DNA of 64,000 nt from Chlamydiales bacterium (GCA_024233435.1 JACKPQ010000001.1:558001-622000), one strand, 5' to 3'. Counted from the first letter of the stretch, positions 33,723-43,170 are shown. Translations and numbers: made by a program. The notes: generated by a model from the letters alone, not told the origin.

Positions 33723-35627
33723 TTAATTTTTAGTTTTCTCATCTGCAACAACAGAATGGCCTGCTGGCCAGGCGTCTTCGCTAAATTTAAGGCTTAAATT
33801 GGTTGTGTCCGCAGCATTCAACAGCAAGGAGCTGTTAGGATTGTTTTCTGCTTGGAAAACACCTTCAAAAGTCCCTGTAACATCCATATTGATTTTGGCA
33901 CCCTTGTTCTCAGTAACGGAGCTCTGAAAGGTTCCTTTACCACCAAACTTAAGACTTACAGGCCTTTGTAAATGATTAGACTGCATAATAAACTGAGTCT
34001 GCTTCAGACTATCAACGTCAGCAACAAACTCCCCAATCTCGTTGTTATTTAAAACGAGGGCACATGAACCATCTGCGGTTATATATAAGTCAGCATAATC
34101 CCACTTATTGTCCTGGAAAATCATCACAGCAGAGGCATTCTCTTTAATGCCTGCAGAAAAAGTGCTGAGCATAAAATTGTTTTTGATAGCTTCGACTCTT
34201 ACTTGAGCTTGATCTAGCGCATCAATGTAAACTCTTTCATGGTTGCTGCCTTCAAATGTGTTTTCAAAAAGCTGCAAAACACTGTCTACCTTTGACTGGA
34301 AGCAGATTTCTGTATCAGGGGCAAACCTGCAATAGGCAATGTCTAAACGGGGGGCATCTATTGCATCAATAGAGCACTTCGCTGTTGTTTGGATGTTACA
34401 ATTAATGATAGCAGCGCTCTTCCCTTGAATTGAAAAGGCAGATTCATCTTTTGTATTTAGATGAAAACCTATAACGCGCGAGCCATTATCTAAAACAACG
34501 CCCCCTCTTAATAAGGGCTGATCAAAGTGCCACGGTCCTGCGTAGATCTCTCCTGAGAATACAGGCATTGCAGTACTTATGAATAACTGGTTTTCTTTAA
34601 GCGTAATCCCTTCGTGATATTCACCATGAGCAACAAGAATAATATCCCCTGCTTTCGAGCTGTTTTCAGCATCGCGCAAAGTCGAGTAGGGAGACTCCCA
34701 TGTTCCTTCTGAGCCACTCATAGATGGATTTACAATGACAAAATGGGCTGGCTGCTCTGTCATCGTATTGATGAAGGGCAAAGTGCGCTCAGGATCTTGG
34801 ATCGGTATGATTTCATTGCGAATAACCGGTTGCGTCATCGGATTGCAAAGCACATCTTTTTTGGCGTTTTTGTAGCTTAAGTTTCGCGGCCCAAGAGGGA
34901 AGCGTAGACCCATCACGCCCTGAACTGTAGTATGAAAAATCTTATCATAGGTAACATCACACTCAATTTGAAAAATCTTGCCAAAGGTGGCTGCCAATCT
35001 AGCTTGACCTCCCCAGCTCCCGCCTAAGTTAAAGTCATGAACCTTACGCCCAAAAAGGTAATAAGGCCCAAGAGCTCCATACCAAGCTGCGTTGGAGCAG
35101 CGATCGTTAAAGGGAACGCCTATTTCCCCTGCTATCACAGGCAAAGCGGCCTGCGCCACCTCTGTATAAGAGGCGCTGTGCCCTTGCATGACGACTGGCT
35201 TGCGTGTGAAATAGTCGGTATCTACAATGGGACCATAACCGTTAAGGCGAATATCAAGGTGTTTTCCAAGAGCTTCGAGGCCCCCGCCAATCTGCTGAGG
35301 ACTAAATTTGTCAGCGTTGCGGTAGTCATAAAAGACATTACCGCCAAAAATCCATTCATTAACAGGAATCCGTAGTCCCAGCCCCCCATTAAATGCAAAT
35401 CGCCCGTCATCAAAAACGTGGGCTCGCAGATCAATGAAAGGCAAAAATTCGTGTCTCCAAACTGGCGCTAGAAATGCGGCTCCAGTTGAATATCCATTAT
35501 CATAACCAACGCCATTGTATTGCCGCGTCTTTAAGGTGATGCTGGACTCAGTAGAAAATTCCCTAAGTGAGCCTGCAGAGAGGCCTGAGGATAGGAAAAG
35601 TGCAAAAATCAATAAATCTTTCTTCAT
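33723..35627 (-). CDS. Inverse-autotransporter-like barrel with repetitive passenger, paralogue
   Basis: 634 residues from the ATG at 35627 (MKKDLLIFALFLSSGLSAGS, a clean signal peptide). The frame continues upstream to 35762 but that part lacks a leader and overlaps the divergent methyltransferase. Barrel region about 35-250 shares GVGYDNGYSTGAAFLAP, FLPFIDLRAHVFD, EWIFGGNVFYDYR, IGGGLEALGKHLDIRLNGY and MGLRFPLGPR with the gene at 28393. The C-terminal half has short repeating strands (VLQLFENTFEGS, VMIFQDNKWDYAD, ALVLNNNEIGEF) consistent with a beta-helix. It forms an operon with the exported M3 peptidase and probably MgtE. Surface location inferred from the family. Confidence 0.75.
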   Translation of the reverse strand: MKKDLLIFALFLSSGLSAGSLREFSTESSITLKTRQYNGVGYDNGYSTGAAFLAPVWRHEFLPFIDLRAHVFDDGRFAFNGGLGLRIPVNEWIFGGNVFYDYRNADKFSPQQIGGGLEALGKHLDIRLNGYGPIVDTDYFTRKPVVMQGHSASYTEVAQAALPVIAGEIGVPFNDRCSNAAWYGALGPYYLFGRKVHDFNLGGSWGGQARLAATFGKIFQIECDVTYDKIFHTTVQGVMGLRFPLGPRNLSYKNAKKDVLCNPMTQPVIRNEIIPIQDPERTLPFINTMTEQPAHFVIVNPSMSGSEGTWESPYSTLRDAENSSKAGDIILVAHGEYHEGITLKENQLFISTAMPVFSGEIYAGPWHFDQPLLRGGVVLDNGSRVIGFHLNTKDESAFSIQGKSAAIINCNIQTTAKCSIDAIDAPRLDIAYCRFAPDTEICFQSKVDSVLQLFENTFEGSNHERVYIDALDQAQVRVEAIKNNFMLSTFSAGIKENASAVMIFQDNKWDYADLYITADGSCALVLNNNEIGEFVADVDSLKQTQFIMQSNHLQRPVSLKFGGKGTFQSSVTENKGAKINMDVTGTFEGVFQAENNPNSSLLLNAADTTNLSLKFSEDAWPAGHSVVADEKTKN

Positions 35628-35690
35628 AACAGGGCCAAGATATCGAAAATCATTCTTAAAGTAAAGAGTGAAATGTGTTAATCTTGTAAA

Positions 35691-36407
35691 ATGAATACAT
35701 CTTGGCAACCAGCAGCTGACTGGTACGACACAATCACCTCTGATAAAGGACACGAGTATCACCGAACAGTGATCATGCCTGAGCTAAAAAAAATGCTTAG
35801 CAAGACTTCGAGCCTTCTCGATCTTGCATGCGGCCAAGGGGTTCTTTCCTCTTATCTCCCTAAGAACTGCCGGTACTTGGGTATTGACATTGCCAAAAAA
35901 TTAGTCCAGTCAGCTAAAAAACGTCATCCAGATCGCGAGTTTAAAACGGCAGACTGTACTGGCCCTCTCGATCTTAATGAAACCTTTGATGCAGCCGCTT
36001 GCGTCTTGGCTTTGCAAAACATCGCTGATCCCCTAGCCCTTTTAAAGAATGCCCATAAGCACCTCAATAGTGGTGCTCAACTGATTCTTGTCCTTAATCA
36101 CCCCTGTTTTCGCATCCCGCGTCAATCCTCCTGGGGCTTTGATCCAAAGCAAAAAATGCAATACAGGCGCACAGATCGCTATATGAGCCCTTTAGATATT
36201 CCAATTAGAGTTAAGGATGCCGAGCTAATCGCTTTTCATCGCCCCCTTTCAGAGTATTTTCATTGCTTGAAATCGGCAGGGTTTGTCATATGCAATGTGC
36301 ACGAATGGTGCTCTCCCAAGACATCAACGGGCAAAAATGCTCGCGCTGAAAACCGGGCCCGAGCAGAATTTCCTCTCTTTTTGACAATCGAAGCAAAGAA
36401 ATGGTAA
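35691..36407 (+). CDS. Class I SAM-dependent methyltransferase
   Basis: 238 residues. Rossmann-type AdoMet site: LLDLACGQGVLSSYL (motif I), YLGIDIAKKLV (acidic post-I), FKTADC and FDAAACVLALQNI (motifs II/III). The middle of the protein (FDPKQKMQYRRTDRY) resembles UbiE/small-molecule methyltransferases of the methyltransf-11 group. Substrate not readable. It starts 64 nt from the divergent beta-helix gene and ends 9 nt before glmS, so the two are co-transcribed. Confidence 0.85.
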   Translation: MNTSWQPAADWYDTITSDKGHEYHRTVIMPELKKMLSKTSSLLDLACGQGVLSSYLPKNCRYLGIDIAKKLVQSAKKRHPDREFKTADCTGPLDLNETFDAAACVLALQNIADPLALLKNAHKHLNSGAQLILVLNHPCFRIPRQSSWGFDPKQKMQYRRTDRYMSPLDIPIRVKDAELIAFHRPLSEYFHCLKSAGFVICNVHEWCSPKTSTGKNARAENRARAEFPLFLTIEAKKW

Positions 36408-36416
36408 CGTGACACT

Positions 36417-38240
36417 ATGTGCGGAATTTTTGGATATCTCGGCGATCTACCTGGTGATAGCGTTTGTATTGGGGGCTTAAAGTCCCTTGAATATCGCGGC
36501 TACGACTCAGCTGGTATTGCAACGTCAAAAGATGGAGCAATCGTCGCCTGTAAGCAAGTGGGCAAAGTGTCTGCGCTAGAAGAGTTATTAAAACTTCAAA
36601 ACTGCTCGGGAGGCGCAACGATTGCTCACACGAGATGGGCAACTCACGGAAAGCCCTCTATTGATAATGCCCATCCCCATTTCGACAGCGAGCAAAACCT
36701 GGCCATTGTGCACAATGGTATCATTGAAAATTTCCAAAGCCTCAAGCGAGCAATGCATGATAAAGGGGCTATTTTTACAACTGAGACCGACAGCGAGGTC
36801 ATCGCTAAACTTGTTAGCGCTCACTATCAGGGTAATTTACTTCAAGCATTGCAAACGACCGCCACAAATCTGCAAGGATCGTATGCAATAGCTCTTGTTC
36901 ACAAAAATCACCCCGATGAGATCGTTGCTTGCGCTTACGAGAGCCCTTTAGCAGTCGGCATGTGTGATGGAGAGTGCTATATATCGTCAGATGCGAACGC
37001 ATTTAAGGGCAAAGCAGTCCAAGTAGCTTTTTTGCAAAATGGGGAGTTTGCCCATTGCCATAAAACCAAGATTGAGTTTTATGATCGCAATGGAAAGCAG
37101 ATTGAAAAAGAGCTGATCAACCTCAACTTGGAAGAGGATGAGCTGAGCAAAAACGGATTTGAGCACTTTATGCTCAAAGAGATTCATGAGCAACCGCAAA
37201 CACTGCAAGAGGCTCTTGAAGGACGCTTGCAGCTTGAATTTGGCACAGCGCATTTTGAGGAACTGGAGTTGACTGCCCAAGAAATGCAAAAAGTGCATCG
37301 CATCGTCGTAATTGCTTGCGGCACCTCCTGGCATGCTGGATTAATTGGCGTTGATCTTTTCGAGTCCCTAGCCCGCATTCCATCACGTGCAGAGATTGCA
37401 TCCGAATTTCGTTATACCAATCCATTAATTGATGATACTACCCTTGTCATTGCCATTAGCCAATCAGGTGAAACAGCTGATACCATTGCCGCAGTGCGTG
37501 AAGCCAAGGCAAAAGGCGCAAAAGTCCTTGGCATGTGCAATGTGGCTCATTCAACTCTCACACGCGAAGCTGACAGCACACTCTTTTTGAGAGCTGGCCA
37601 AGAAGTTTCGGTTTGCTCCACAAAAGCCTTCACATCCCAGCTCATGCTACTCTCTCTTTTTGCTCTTTTCCTTGGACGTCAGCGCCACTTAAGCAAAGCC
37701 GATGGGCAAAAATTCATCCAAGATCTGCAAAATATCCCCTTAAAAGTGCGTCAAATCATTGCTAGCTCCAAGTCCATTGAAAAAGTTGCCAGCAAATACA
37801 ACGCGTTTGAGAATTTCTTTTTCTTAGGCCGCCGGATGATGTTTCCCACATCTTTAGAAGCAGCCCTTAAGCTCAAAGAAATCAGCTACCTCAATGCCAT
37901 TGCCTACCCTGCTGGAGAAATGAAACATGGTCCTATCGCGCTTGCCGGCCCTTCTTTAGCAGTCCTAGGATTTGGAGGCAATCGTCAAACACGTGACAAA
38001 CTCTACTCCAATTTAATGGAAGTCAAAGCCCGCTCCTCTCCCATTCTCCTCTTTACAGAAGATGGGGATGAAACAGCTGAAATTGCAAATGATACTCTCT
38101 TCCTGCCACCAGTGTGCGATCTGCTTGCACCAATTCTCTATAGCGTTGCCGGGCAGCTTTTTGCCTACTACATCGCCATTCAAAAAGGAACAGATATCGA
38201 CCAACCCCGGAACCTGGCCAAATCCGTCACCGTCGAATAG
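36417..38240 (+). CDS. glmS: Glutamine-fructose-6-phosphate aminotransferase
   Basis: 607 residues, the usual GlmS length. Makes glucosamine-6-phosphate, the first step to UDP-GlcNAc for peptidoglycan and LPS. N-terminal class II glutaminase domain starts MCGIFGYLG with catalytic Cys2; HTRWATHG and HNGIIENF follow. Two SIS sugar-isomerase domains: ISQSGETADTIAA and STKAFTSQ, then LKEISYLNAIAYPAGEMKHG, and the C-terminus ends NLAKSVTVE as in all GlmS. It starts 9 nt after the methyltransferase. Confidence 0.97.
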   Translation: MCGIFGYLGDLPGDSVCIGGLKSLEYRGYDSAGIATSKDGAIVACKQVGKVSALEELLKLQNCSGGATIAHTRWATHGKPSIDNAHPHFDSEQNLAIVHNGIIENFQSLKRAMHDKGAIFTTETDSEVIAKLVSAHYQGNLLQALQTTATNLQGSYAIALVHKNHPDEIVACAYESPLAVGMCDGECYISSDANAFKGKAVQVAFLQNGEFAHCHKTKIEFYDRNGKQIEKELINLNLEEDELSKNGFEHFMLKEIHEQPQTLQEALEGRLQLEFGTAHFEELELTAQEMQKVHRIVVIACGTSWHAGLIGVDLFESLARIPSRAEIASEFRYTNPLIDDTTLVIAISQSGETADTIAAVREAKAKGAKVLGMCNVAHSTLTREADSTLFLRAGQEVSVCSTKAFTSQLMLLSLFALFLGRQRHLSKADGQKFIQDLQNIPLKVRQIIASSKSIEKVASKYNAFENFFFLGRRMMFPTSLEAALKLKEISYLNAIAYPAGEMKHGPIALAGPSLAVLGFGGNRQTRDKLYSNLMEVKARSSPILLFTEDGDETAEIANDTLFLPPVCDLLAPILYSVAGQLFAYYIAIQKGTDIDQPRNLAKSVTVE

Positions 38241-38242
38241 CC

Positions 38243-38512
38243 TTAGAACAAGTCTGAATGAGACCCTGTCCTAACAAAAATAATTTCGGTACGAGTCTTC
38301 AAATAAATTAGCAGCCAATCAGGTTCTATGTGACATTCCCAATGATCTTTAAAATCACCATTCAACTTATGATTTCGATATCTTTCCGGCAAAGGTTCCT
38401 GATTAGCTATCATTCGGGCGATGTGTGCAAATTTTTTTAGGTCTTTACCCCGTTTTCTTTGCTTCTTTAGCTCTTTTTCAAATTGCTTACTCGAACGAAC
38501 ATGCAGGCTCAC
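38243..38512 (-). CDS. yafQ: YafQ-family mRNA interferase toxin
   Basis: 89 residues. RelE/YafQ fold; the C-terminal half HKLNGDFKDHWECHIEPDW, LLIYLKT and VRTGSHSDLF matches the E. coli YafQ pattern, including His in YRNHKL, His-Ile-Glu-Pro-Asp-Trp and the terminal Phe. These are the ribosome-dependent RNase residues. The start overlaps the antitoxin stop by 4 nt (ATGA), standard for this pair. Both genes read against glmS, with a 2-nt gap to its stop. Confidence 0.93.
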   Translation of the reverse strand: MSLHVRSSKQFEKELKKQRKRGKDLKKFAHIARMIANQEPLPERYRNHKLNGDFKDHWECHIEPDWLLIYLKTRTEIIFVRTGSHSDLF

Positions 38513-38757
38513 TCCAAACCCATTTTTTCTAAGAAGTCATCAATACTATTATAAGAAACTAAATTGCGGCCTTTTCTAGCATCCAGCATGGCCTTCCTTG
38601 TCTCTTTATTAGGAGCCTTCTCTGGATAAATAATTGGCTCAATAACGCCAAGGATTAAATCCTTCATAGTAAGACCGTGAGAATGGGCAATACCCTTTAA
38701 TTTCTTATGAGCACGTAGCGGCATATCAACTGATAGTCTAACTGTCTTTGTCGTCAT
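38509..38757 (-). CDS. dinJ: DinJ/RelB-family antitoxin
   Basis: 82 residues; GGGAGG lies before the ATG. N-terminal ribbon-helix-helix MTTKTVRLSVDMPLRAHKKL binds the operator; the tail ending YNSIDDFLEKMGLE wraps the toxin. Autorepression is expected through the inverted repeat directly upstream. Pairs with the toxin gene by an ATGA overlap. Confidence 0.9.
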   Translation of the reverse strand: MTTKTVRLSVDMPLRAHKKLKGIAHSHGLTMKDLILGVIEPIIYPEKAPNKETRKAMLDARKGRNLVSYNSIDDFLEKMGLE

Positions 38758-38769
38758 TATCGTCCTCCC

Positions 38770-38812
38770 TACACATATATTGGAGTGTATCTTATTCTCT
38801 GCAAATTTTCAA
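38770..38812 (-). promoter_or_regulatory. Toxin-antitoxin promoter with overlapping operator
   Basis: Read on the minus strand: TTGAAA (38807-38812), 17-nt spacer, TACACT (38784-38789). The -10 overlaps one arm of an inverted repeat, TACAC (38770-38774) and GTGTA (38785-38789), 10 nt apart. Such an operator over the -10 element is typical of autoregulated DinJ-YafQ modules. Confidence 0.5.
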
Positions 38813-38833
38813 GCAACCTGTTTTTCTACCCTT

Positions 38834-38916
38834 TATACCAGTGTGGACTCAAAAATCGGTTTTAGGCAACGCGAAAACTTACGAAATTCGCCAATTTTTG
38901 ATTCCACTTTGGTATA
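38834..38916. mobile_element. Short copy of TA-flanked palindromic element (MITE-like)
   Basis: 83 bp bounded by TATACC and GGTATA. The left end, GGACTCAAAAATCGGTTTT, and the core GGCAACGCGAAAACTTACGA match the longer copy at 47479-47641 (GGACCTCAAAAATCGG, GGCAACGCGAAAGCTTTCGA). The right end is an imperfect inverse of the left. It lies between the toxin-antitoxin promoter and the AsmA-like gene. No coding capacity. Confidence 0.7.
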
Positions 38917-38958
38917 ACTTAATTACATTAAAAGGATAATTCTCTATTTTGAAGGGGC

Positions 38959-41900
38959 ATGGAAAAAGGGAAATTTTGGGTATGGCTAGGCGGCATCATT
39001 ATCAGCATCTTTGTACTGCTATTTGCCTTGCCAACACTGCTGTCAACGCGCCCAGGTACAAAGCTTGCAGCTAGCCTAACGCACTCTCAAATCGGCAAGA
39101 TGGACTTGAGCTGGTTTGGTGGGCAACAAATCGATGATTTTTTACACCGTGGCAATGCAGCAGATATTGCCTTTAAACAGTTCTCAACAGACAGCTCTTT
39201 GCTCATTCTTATCCTGACAAAGCGCTCATCAGAGACTAAACTCATAGCTCCTAGCGTTACCTATCGCACTCAAAAGAAATCAAAAACAAAGCCCGCGTTC
39301 TTTCTTCCATTTAGAGGAGGCGTTGATATCCAAGATGGCACCCTCACCATCATGCAAGGCACCTCTGTTATTGCTCAATTAAGCGATGTTTCTGTGCTCA
39401 TGAATGTCAGCGATGGGTCTTTACCTGTCAACATCAAAGCCCATGGATTGAGCAGTCAAGGAACAGAAAAAGGAGAGTTCCAAGTCGATGCGATTATAGA
39501 TCGTGACAGCCAAAGCTCTGCCGCTGCTAAGAAAATAAGCCAGTGGATCGGGCTGCCAAGCAAGTCACCCCTAAAGTATCAGCTCAGTGCAACTTTTAAC
39601 AACCTTCCGATGAGCTGGCAAAGTGATCTTGACTCAATTTTTGGATCAGCGCTTAACGCCAAAATCCAAGGAGTTTTTTCATCTAAAGAAAACACTGCTC
39701 AAATCGAGTTGGCATCAAGCCAATTGCAATCAACTCTAAACATCGCAGCTCCTCAAGATGCCTGGATTATTCTGCCCAGTTCCTGGCTCAATTGCCAACT
39801 AAATTCAACGCTTCCACACATTCAATCCGCAACACTTAAACTACAGTCCGAGAACATATCCATTCCCATAGATAGCTATGAACTGACCCAGGGCAATCTC
39901 AGCGCAAACGTTACGAATGCTCAAATCATGCACAATAAAGCTCTCATTTCTATCAGCTCTCTTACAGCTCATTTAGGCACAAATAAACTCGATAAAAACC
40001 TGAAAGTGAACCTCGACTCAACGCTCAACGCTGGGAGCTCAGTTAAAGGCAGCTTTGTGTGGTCAAAACCTTTAACGGGATGGCCTTCACTATACAACAT
40101 CCTCACAGGGCTTGAGCTGCATGCCCGCAACGTTCCAACTTCTCTTCTTAATGTTGAGTGGCTAGGCCCTATTGTTAGCTTCGATGCCGCGCCAGACGGC
40201 GATATTTTAGATATCGCTATCAGCTCAAAGCTCATCAACACCCAAGCTCTAAGCCTAAAAATTAACCCCACTGCAATCTCACTCAACGAGCGCGCGCTCA
40301 TCAATTACACCTTGACCGATTCCCATCTCAAAATGCCTACTAATCTACAGATCGCTTTCACCGAACTCTACCTGCCAAAAACGTGGCAAAAAATGCATTT
40401 TAAAGGGAGCGTTACGGCCCCAAAATTACAACTTAAATCCCTGCCCTATATCGGAGAGCTCACCCTAAACGACGCAGGCCTTTCGGTAGTTGCAAAAAGC
40501 CTTAAAGAGATCTCCTTTTCTTCATCGGCAAAAGCTCAATTGAAAGGCGGCGTTGGTTTGCTAAACCCCAACCTCGATCTAAAAGCCACTGGCAAAGCCA
40601 ACGCCTTCGAACAAACCCTGCCCGACATTAAACTCATCGCTCAAGGCGCCTCAACAAATCTGGAAATTGACGGCTCTGTAAAAAACAACACCCTCATTAT
40701 TGACCAACCACTGGAGTTATCCACGATCCTAAAACCTCAAGCTTTCACAAGCCTGCTGCCACCAGATATCAACCTCAAATTGATAAAGGATTCAAAGATC
40801 GATCTGTCAATTGCCCCCTTCTCATTAACTTTACCAAGCCTTAAGCCCACTTCCCCACTACAGATCACTGTGACCTCACCAGAACTTGCATTAGAAAATT
40901 ACACGGTCACTCGGTTTAAACTCAAAACGCTCAACCACACGATCGAAACCTCGGGTAATATCAATCAAGGATACTTTGACATCATGGTCGAAAAGCCTCA
41001 AAACATCATTGAGCATGCAGAGGTGACTTTAAAAGACTTTCCTTCTGCAATCATAGACGCCCTTATAAAAGATGATGAATTTGCATACCTATTTGGTAAT
41101 ACAGTGACCATGGATCTAGACTACAAACCCGACATCTTTGCCCTCGATATCAATAGCCCCAAACTAGACCTGAAAGGCACTCTAAAAGTCAAAGATAACA
41201 ATCTACAAAACAGCAGCGCGTTAACAATGCGCTACTTGCTAACACAAAACTCATTCGCTCATTTTTTGCCCCAGCAAACTAGTAAGCTCAAGCAACCAAC
41301 TTCCATCAACCTTAATATTAGCAGATTCTCTATCCCAGTTACCCCCGCTAAAAAGCTCATTCCTCGCATTGATTGGAACTTGGCTAAAGCCACATTTGAA
41401 GGCAAGATGCAAATCAGCGAGATGCAGCTTGAAAAATCTGGATCAAAGATCTCGACCACCCTTAAAAATTTTTCAGCAAACCTATTAAAAGCAAAGCCCA
41501 CCTCTCCCCTTTCTTTTAAATCAAACGGTCGCATTGAGGGAAAAAACCGGACAGGCAGCATCGATATTTCTGGAAATGTTAGCGACTTTTACAATGAAGC
41601 AGGGAAATACGATCCCACAAACTTGTCTGCAAACATCAAAGCCCAACTAGAAACTGTCCCTACCGTATTTGTAGACCTTATCCTCCCAAAAACCTCTCTT
41701 GTTTGTGGAGATACAATCACCGCTGCAATCGATGCCGATATCGTCAAACAAAACGGCACTCTTGATGCGGCAATTACAAGTCCTCATTGCAAAGCCAATG
41801 TCGCTGGCTTTGTGCGTCGCGGCATTCTCTCTTTAAGAGAGCCACTCAAAGCTGACATTATCTTAACACCAGGACTCAGCCGCGTCCTTTTCAAGGACGC

Positions 41901-42510
41901 CAATCTCATTGTCGTATCAGCTAAAACTCCTATGCACGTTTATATCGACCCTAAAAACACAGCGATCCCTCTAACTCGCTTTAATTGGCAAAATGTACGC
42001 GTCGGCTTTGGACGTTTTGACTTTGGTCAGCTAATTGTTGCCTCAAAAGGATCAGCAGCGGATATGGTTGAAATCTTAAAGCTGCGCTCTCCTAATCAAG
42101 TCGGGCTCTGGTTTGCCCCACTTGATTTTTCCATCTATGGCGGTGTCATGCAAATCGACCGCACAGAAATCCTCTATGATATGTCCTATCAGATAGCAAC
42201 CTGGGGGCGCATTAGCTTCCCAAAATCTTATGTAGATATGACATTGGGGCTCACCGCTCAAGCACTTAATCGGGCCTTTGGACTAAACGTACCAAATGAC
42301 TTTGTGCTAACCGTTGATTTTGATGGACCTTTCGGTAATGTCAAAATAAATAAAGCAGAAGCAATTAGTAAAATCGCTCTACTCGTTGGCAATCAGAGTG
42401 GGATCGTTCCGAAAAAAGGGATTGCTGGAGGCATCTTCGGAGTCATCCAAAGCTTTGCGCAAAATCAGTCAGAGGTTCCCCCCGCAAAACCACCTTTTCC
42501 CTGGCAATAA
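38959..42510 (+). CDS. AsmA/TamB-like large envelope protein
   Basis: 1183 residues; GAAGGGGC precedes the ATG. One N-terminal membrane anchor (about 8-27, VWLGGIIISIFVLLFALPTL), then more than 1100 residues of repeating beta-strand pattern rich in L, S, T and N with no Cys cluster, a plan shared by AsmA, TamB and YhdP, which bridge inner and outer membranes and move phospholipid or help barrel assembly. The C-terminal block (SIYGGVMQIDRTEILYD, FDGPFGNVKIN) resembles the repeated sheet end of that superfamily. I cannot assign a specific subfamily. A mobile element copy sits just upstream. Confidence 0.7.
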   Translation: MEKGKFWVWLGGIIISIFVLLFALPTLLSTRPGTKLAASLTHSQIGKMDLSWFGGQQIDDFLHRGNAADIAFKQFSTDSSLLILILTKRSSETKLIAPSVTYRTQKKSKTKPAFFLPFRGGVDIQDGTLTIMQGTSVIAQLSDVSVLMNVSDGSLPVNIKAHGLSSQGTEKGEFQVDAIIDRDSQSSAAAKKISQWIGLPSKSPLKYQLSATFNNLPMSWQSDLDSIFGSALNAKIQGVFSSKENTAQIELASSQLQSTLNIAAPQDAWIILPSSWLNCQLNSTLPHIQSATLKLQSENISIPIDSYELTQGNLSANVTNAQIMHNKALISISSLTAHLGTNKLDKNLKVNLDSTLNAGSSVKGSFVWSKPLTGWPSLYNILTGLELHARNVPTSLLNVEWLGPIVSFDAAPDGDILDIAISSKLINTQALSLKINPTAISLNERALINYTLTDSHLKMPTNLQIAFTELYLPKTWQKMHFKGSVTAPKLQLKSLPYIGELTLNDAGLSVVAKSLKEISFSSSAKAQLKGGVGLLNPNLDLKATGKANAFEQTLPDIKLIAQGASTNLEIDGSVKNNTLIIDQPLELSTILKPQAFTSLLPPDINLKLIKDSKIDLSIAPFSLTLPSLKPTSPLQITVTSPELALENYTVTRFKLKTLNHTIETSGNINQGYFDIMVEKPQNIIEHAEVTLKDFPSAIIDALIKDDEFAYLFGNTVTMDLDYKPDIFALDINSPKLDLKGTLKVKDNNLQNSSALTMRYLLTQNSFAHFLPQQTSKLKQPTSINLNISRFSIPVTPAKKLIPRIDWNLAKATFEGKMQISEMQLEKSGSKISTTLKNFSANLLKAKPTSPLSFKSNGRIEGKNRTGSIDISGNVSDFYNEAGKYDPTNLSANIKAQLETVPTVFVDLILPKTSLVCGDTITAAIDADIVKQNGTLDAAITSPHCKANVAGFVRRGILSLREPLKADIILTPGLSRVLFKDANLIVVSAKTPMHVYIDPKNTAIPLTRFNWQNVRVGFGRFDFGQLIVASKGSAADMVEILKLRSPNQVGLWFAPLDFSIYGGVMQIDRTEILYDMSYQIATWGRISFPKSYVDMTLGLTAQALNRAFGLNVPNDFVLTVDFDGPFGNVKINKAEAISKIALLVGNQSGIVPKKGIAGGIFGVIQSFAQNQSEVPPAKPPFPWQ

Positions 42511-42521
42511 TCACCAAAAAA

Positions 42522-42551
42522 TTGACTTAATACCTCACCTTCAGCTACGCT
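42522..42551 (+). promoter_or_regulatory. Putative promoter for lipoprotein/HEVFGH pair
   Basis: TTGACT (42522-42527), 18-nt spacer, TACGCT (42546-42551). Lies between the AsmA-like stop and the lipoprotein start at 42577. Confidence 0.4.
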
Positions 42552-42576
42552 ACCCAGCAAGGAAAGGAGAGTCAAT

Positions 42577-43170
42577 ATGAAAAAACCGATGTCTTTTATC
42601 TTAGTTGGATTGATTGCATGCGGGTGCGCAAGCTATACCGCATCGAGCCTGACAGCATTGACACCAACTCCTGTAAAATCAATGACCAGTGGCAGCGAAT
42701 TTACTGTGGCTTGCAAAGCTTACAACAGCATGGATTGCAAACGCTACTTGGACCGCAATGTTCTTGAAATGGGCTACCAACCTATTCAGATATACATTAA
42801 AAACGACACCAATAAAACTTATACATTCTCACCAGATAAGCTCAGCATACCGCTGGCAAATGTCGGGACCATCGCGCAAAAAGCACACACCAATACCGAA
42901 GGACGCGTTACTGGGTATGCTCTTGGAGGACTCCTCCTCTGGCCGTTATGGATTGCAGCTGTTGTTGAAGGATTGAAATCTCAAGAGGCAAATGCCCTTT
43001 TGGATTCTGACTTCGACGCTAAAGTTGCTAAGAATGTGGACCTATCACCTGGACAGTCTTACAACGCAATCGTATTTGTTAAGGATAGCGACTACAAGAG
43101 CGAGTTCACTGCGACTTTACAAGAACAAAATAGTAACCACTTCGAAGTTGTTCCAATGGTCGTAAGATGA
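42577..43170 (+). CDS. Hypothetical lipoprotein
   Basis: 197 residues; GGAAAGGAGAG is a strong ribosome-binding site. The leader ends in LIACGCAS, a lipobox with the modified Cys near residue 17. The mature part includes QPIQIYIKNDTNKTYTF, a beta-type strand block, and an internal hydrophobic stretch GYALGGLLLWPLWIAAVVEG (about 112-131) that could dip into the membrane. Function unknown. Its stop overlaps the next start by ATGA, so the two products are made together. Confidence 0.75.
   Translation: MKKPMSFILVGLIACGCASYTASSLTALTPTPVKSMTSGSEFTVACKAYNSMDCKRYLDRNVLEMGYQPIQIYIKNDTNKTYTFSPDKLSIPLANVGTIAQKAHTNTEGRVTGYALGGLLLWPLWIAAVVEGLKSQEANALLDSDFDAKVAKNVDLSPGQSYNAIVFVKDSDYKSEFTATLQEQNSNHFEVVPMVVR

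Noticed and set aside
35628..35762. 45-residue N-terminal extension of the second inverse-autotransporter-like gene
   Set aside because: It would bury a clean signal peptide and overlaps the divergent methyltransferase start.
39969..40304. 111-codon frame antisense to the AsmA-like gene
   Set aside because: No ribosome-binding site or recognisable motif, and it lies wholly inside a strong coding frame.
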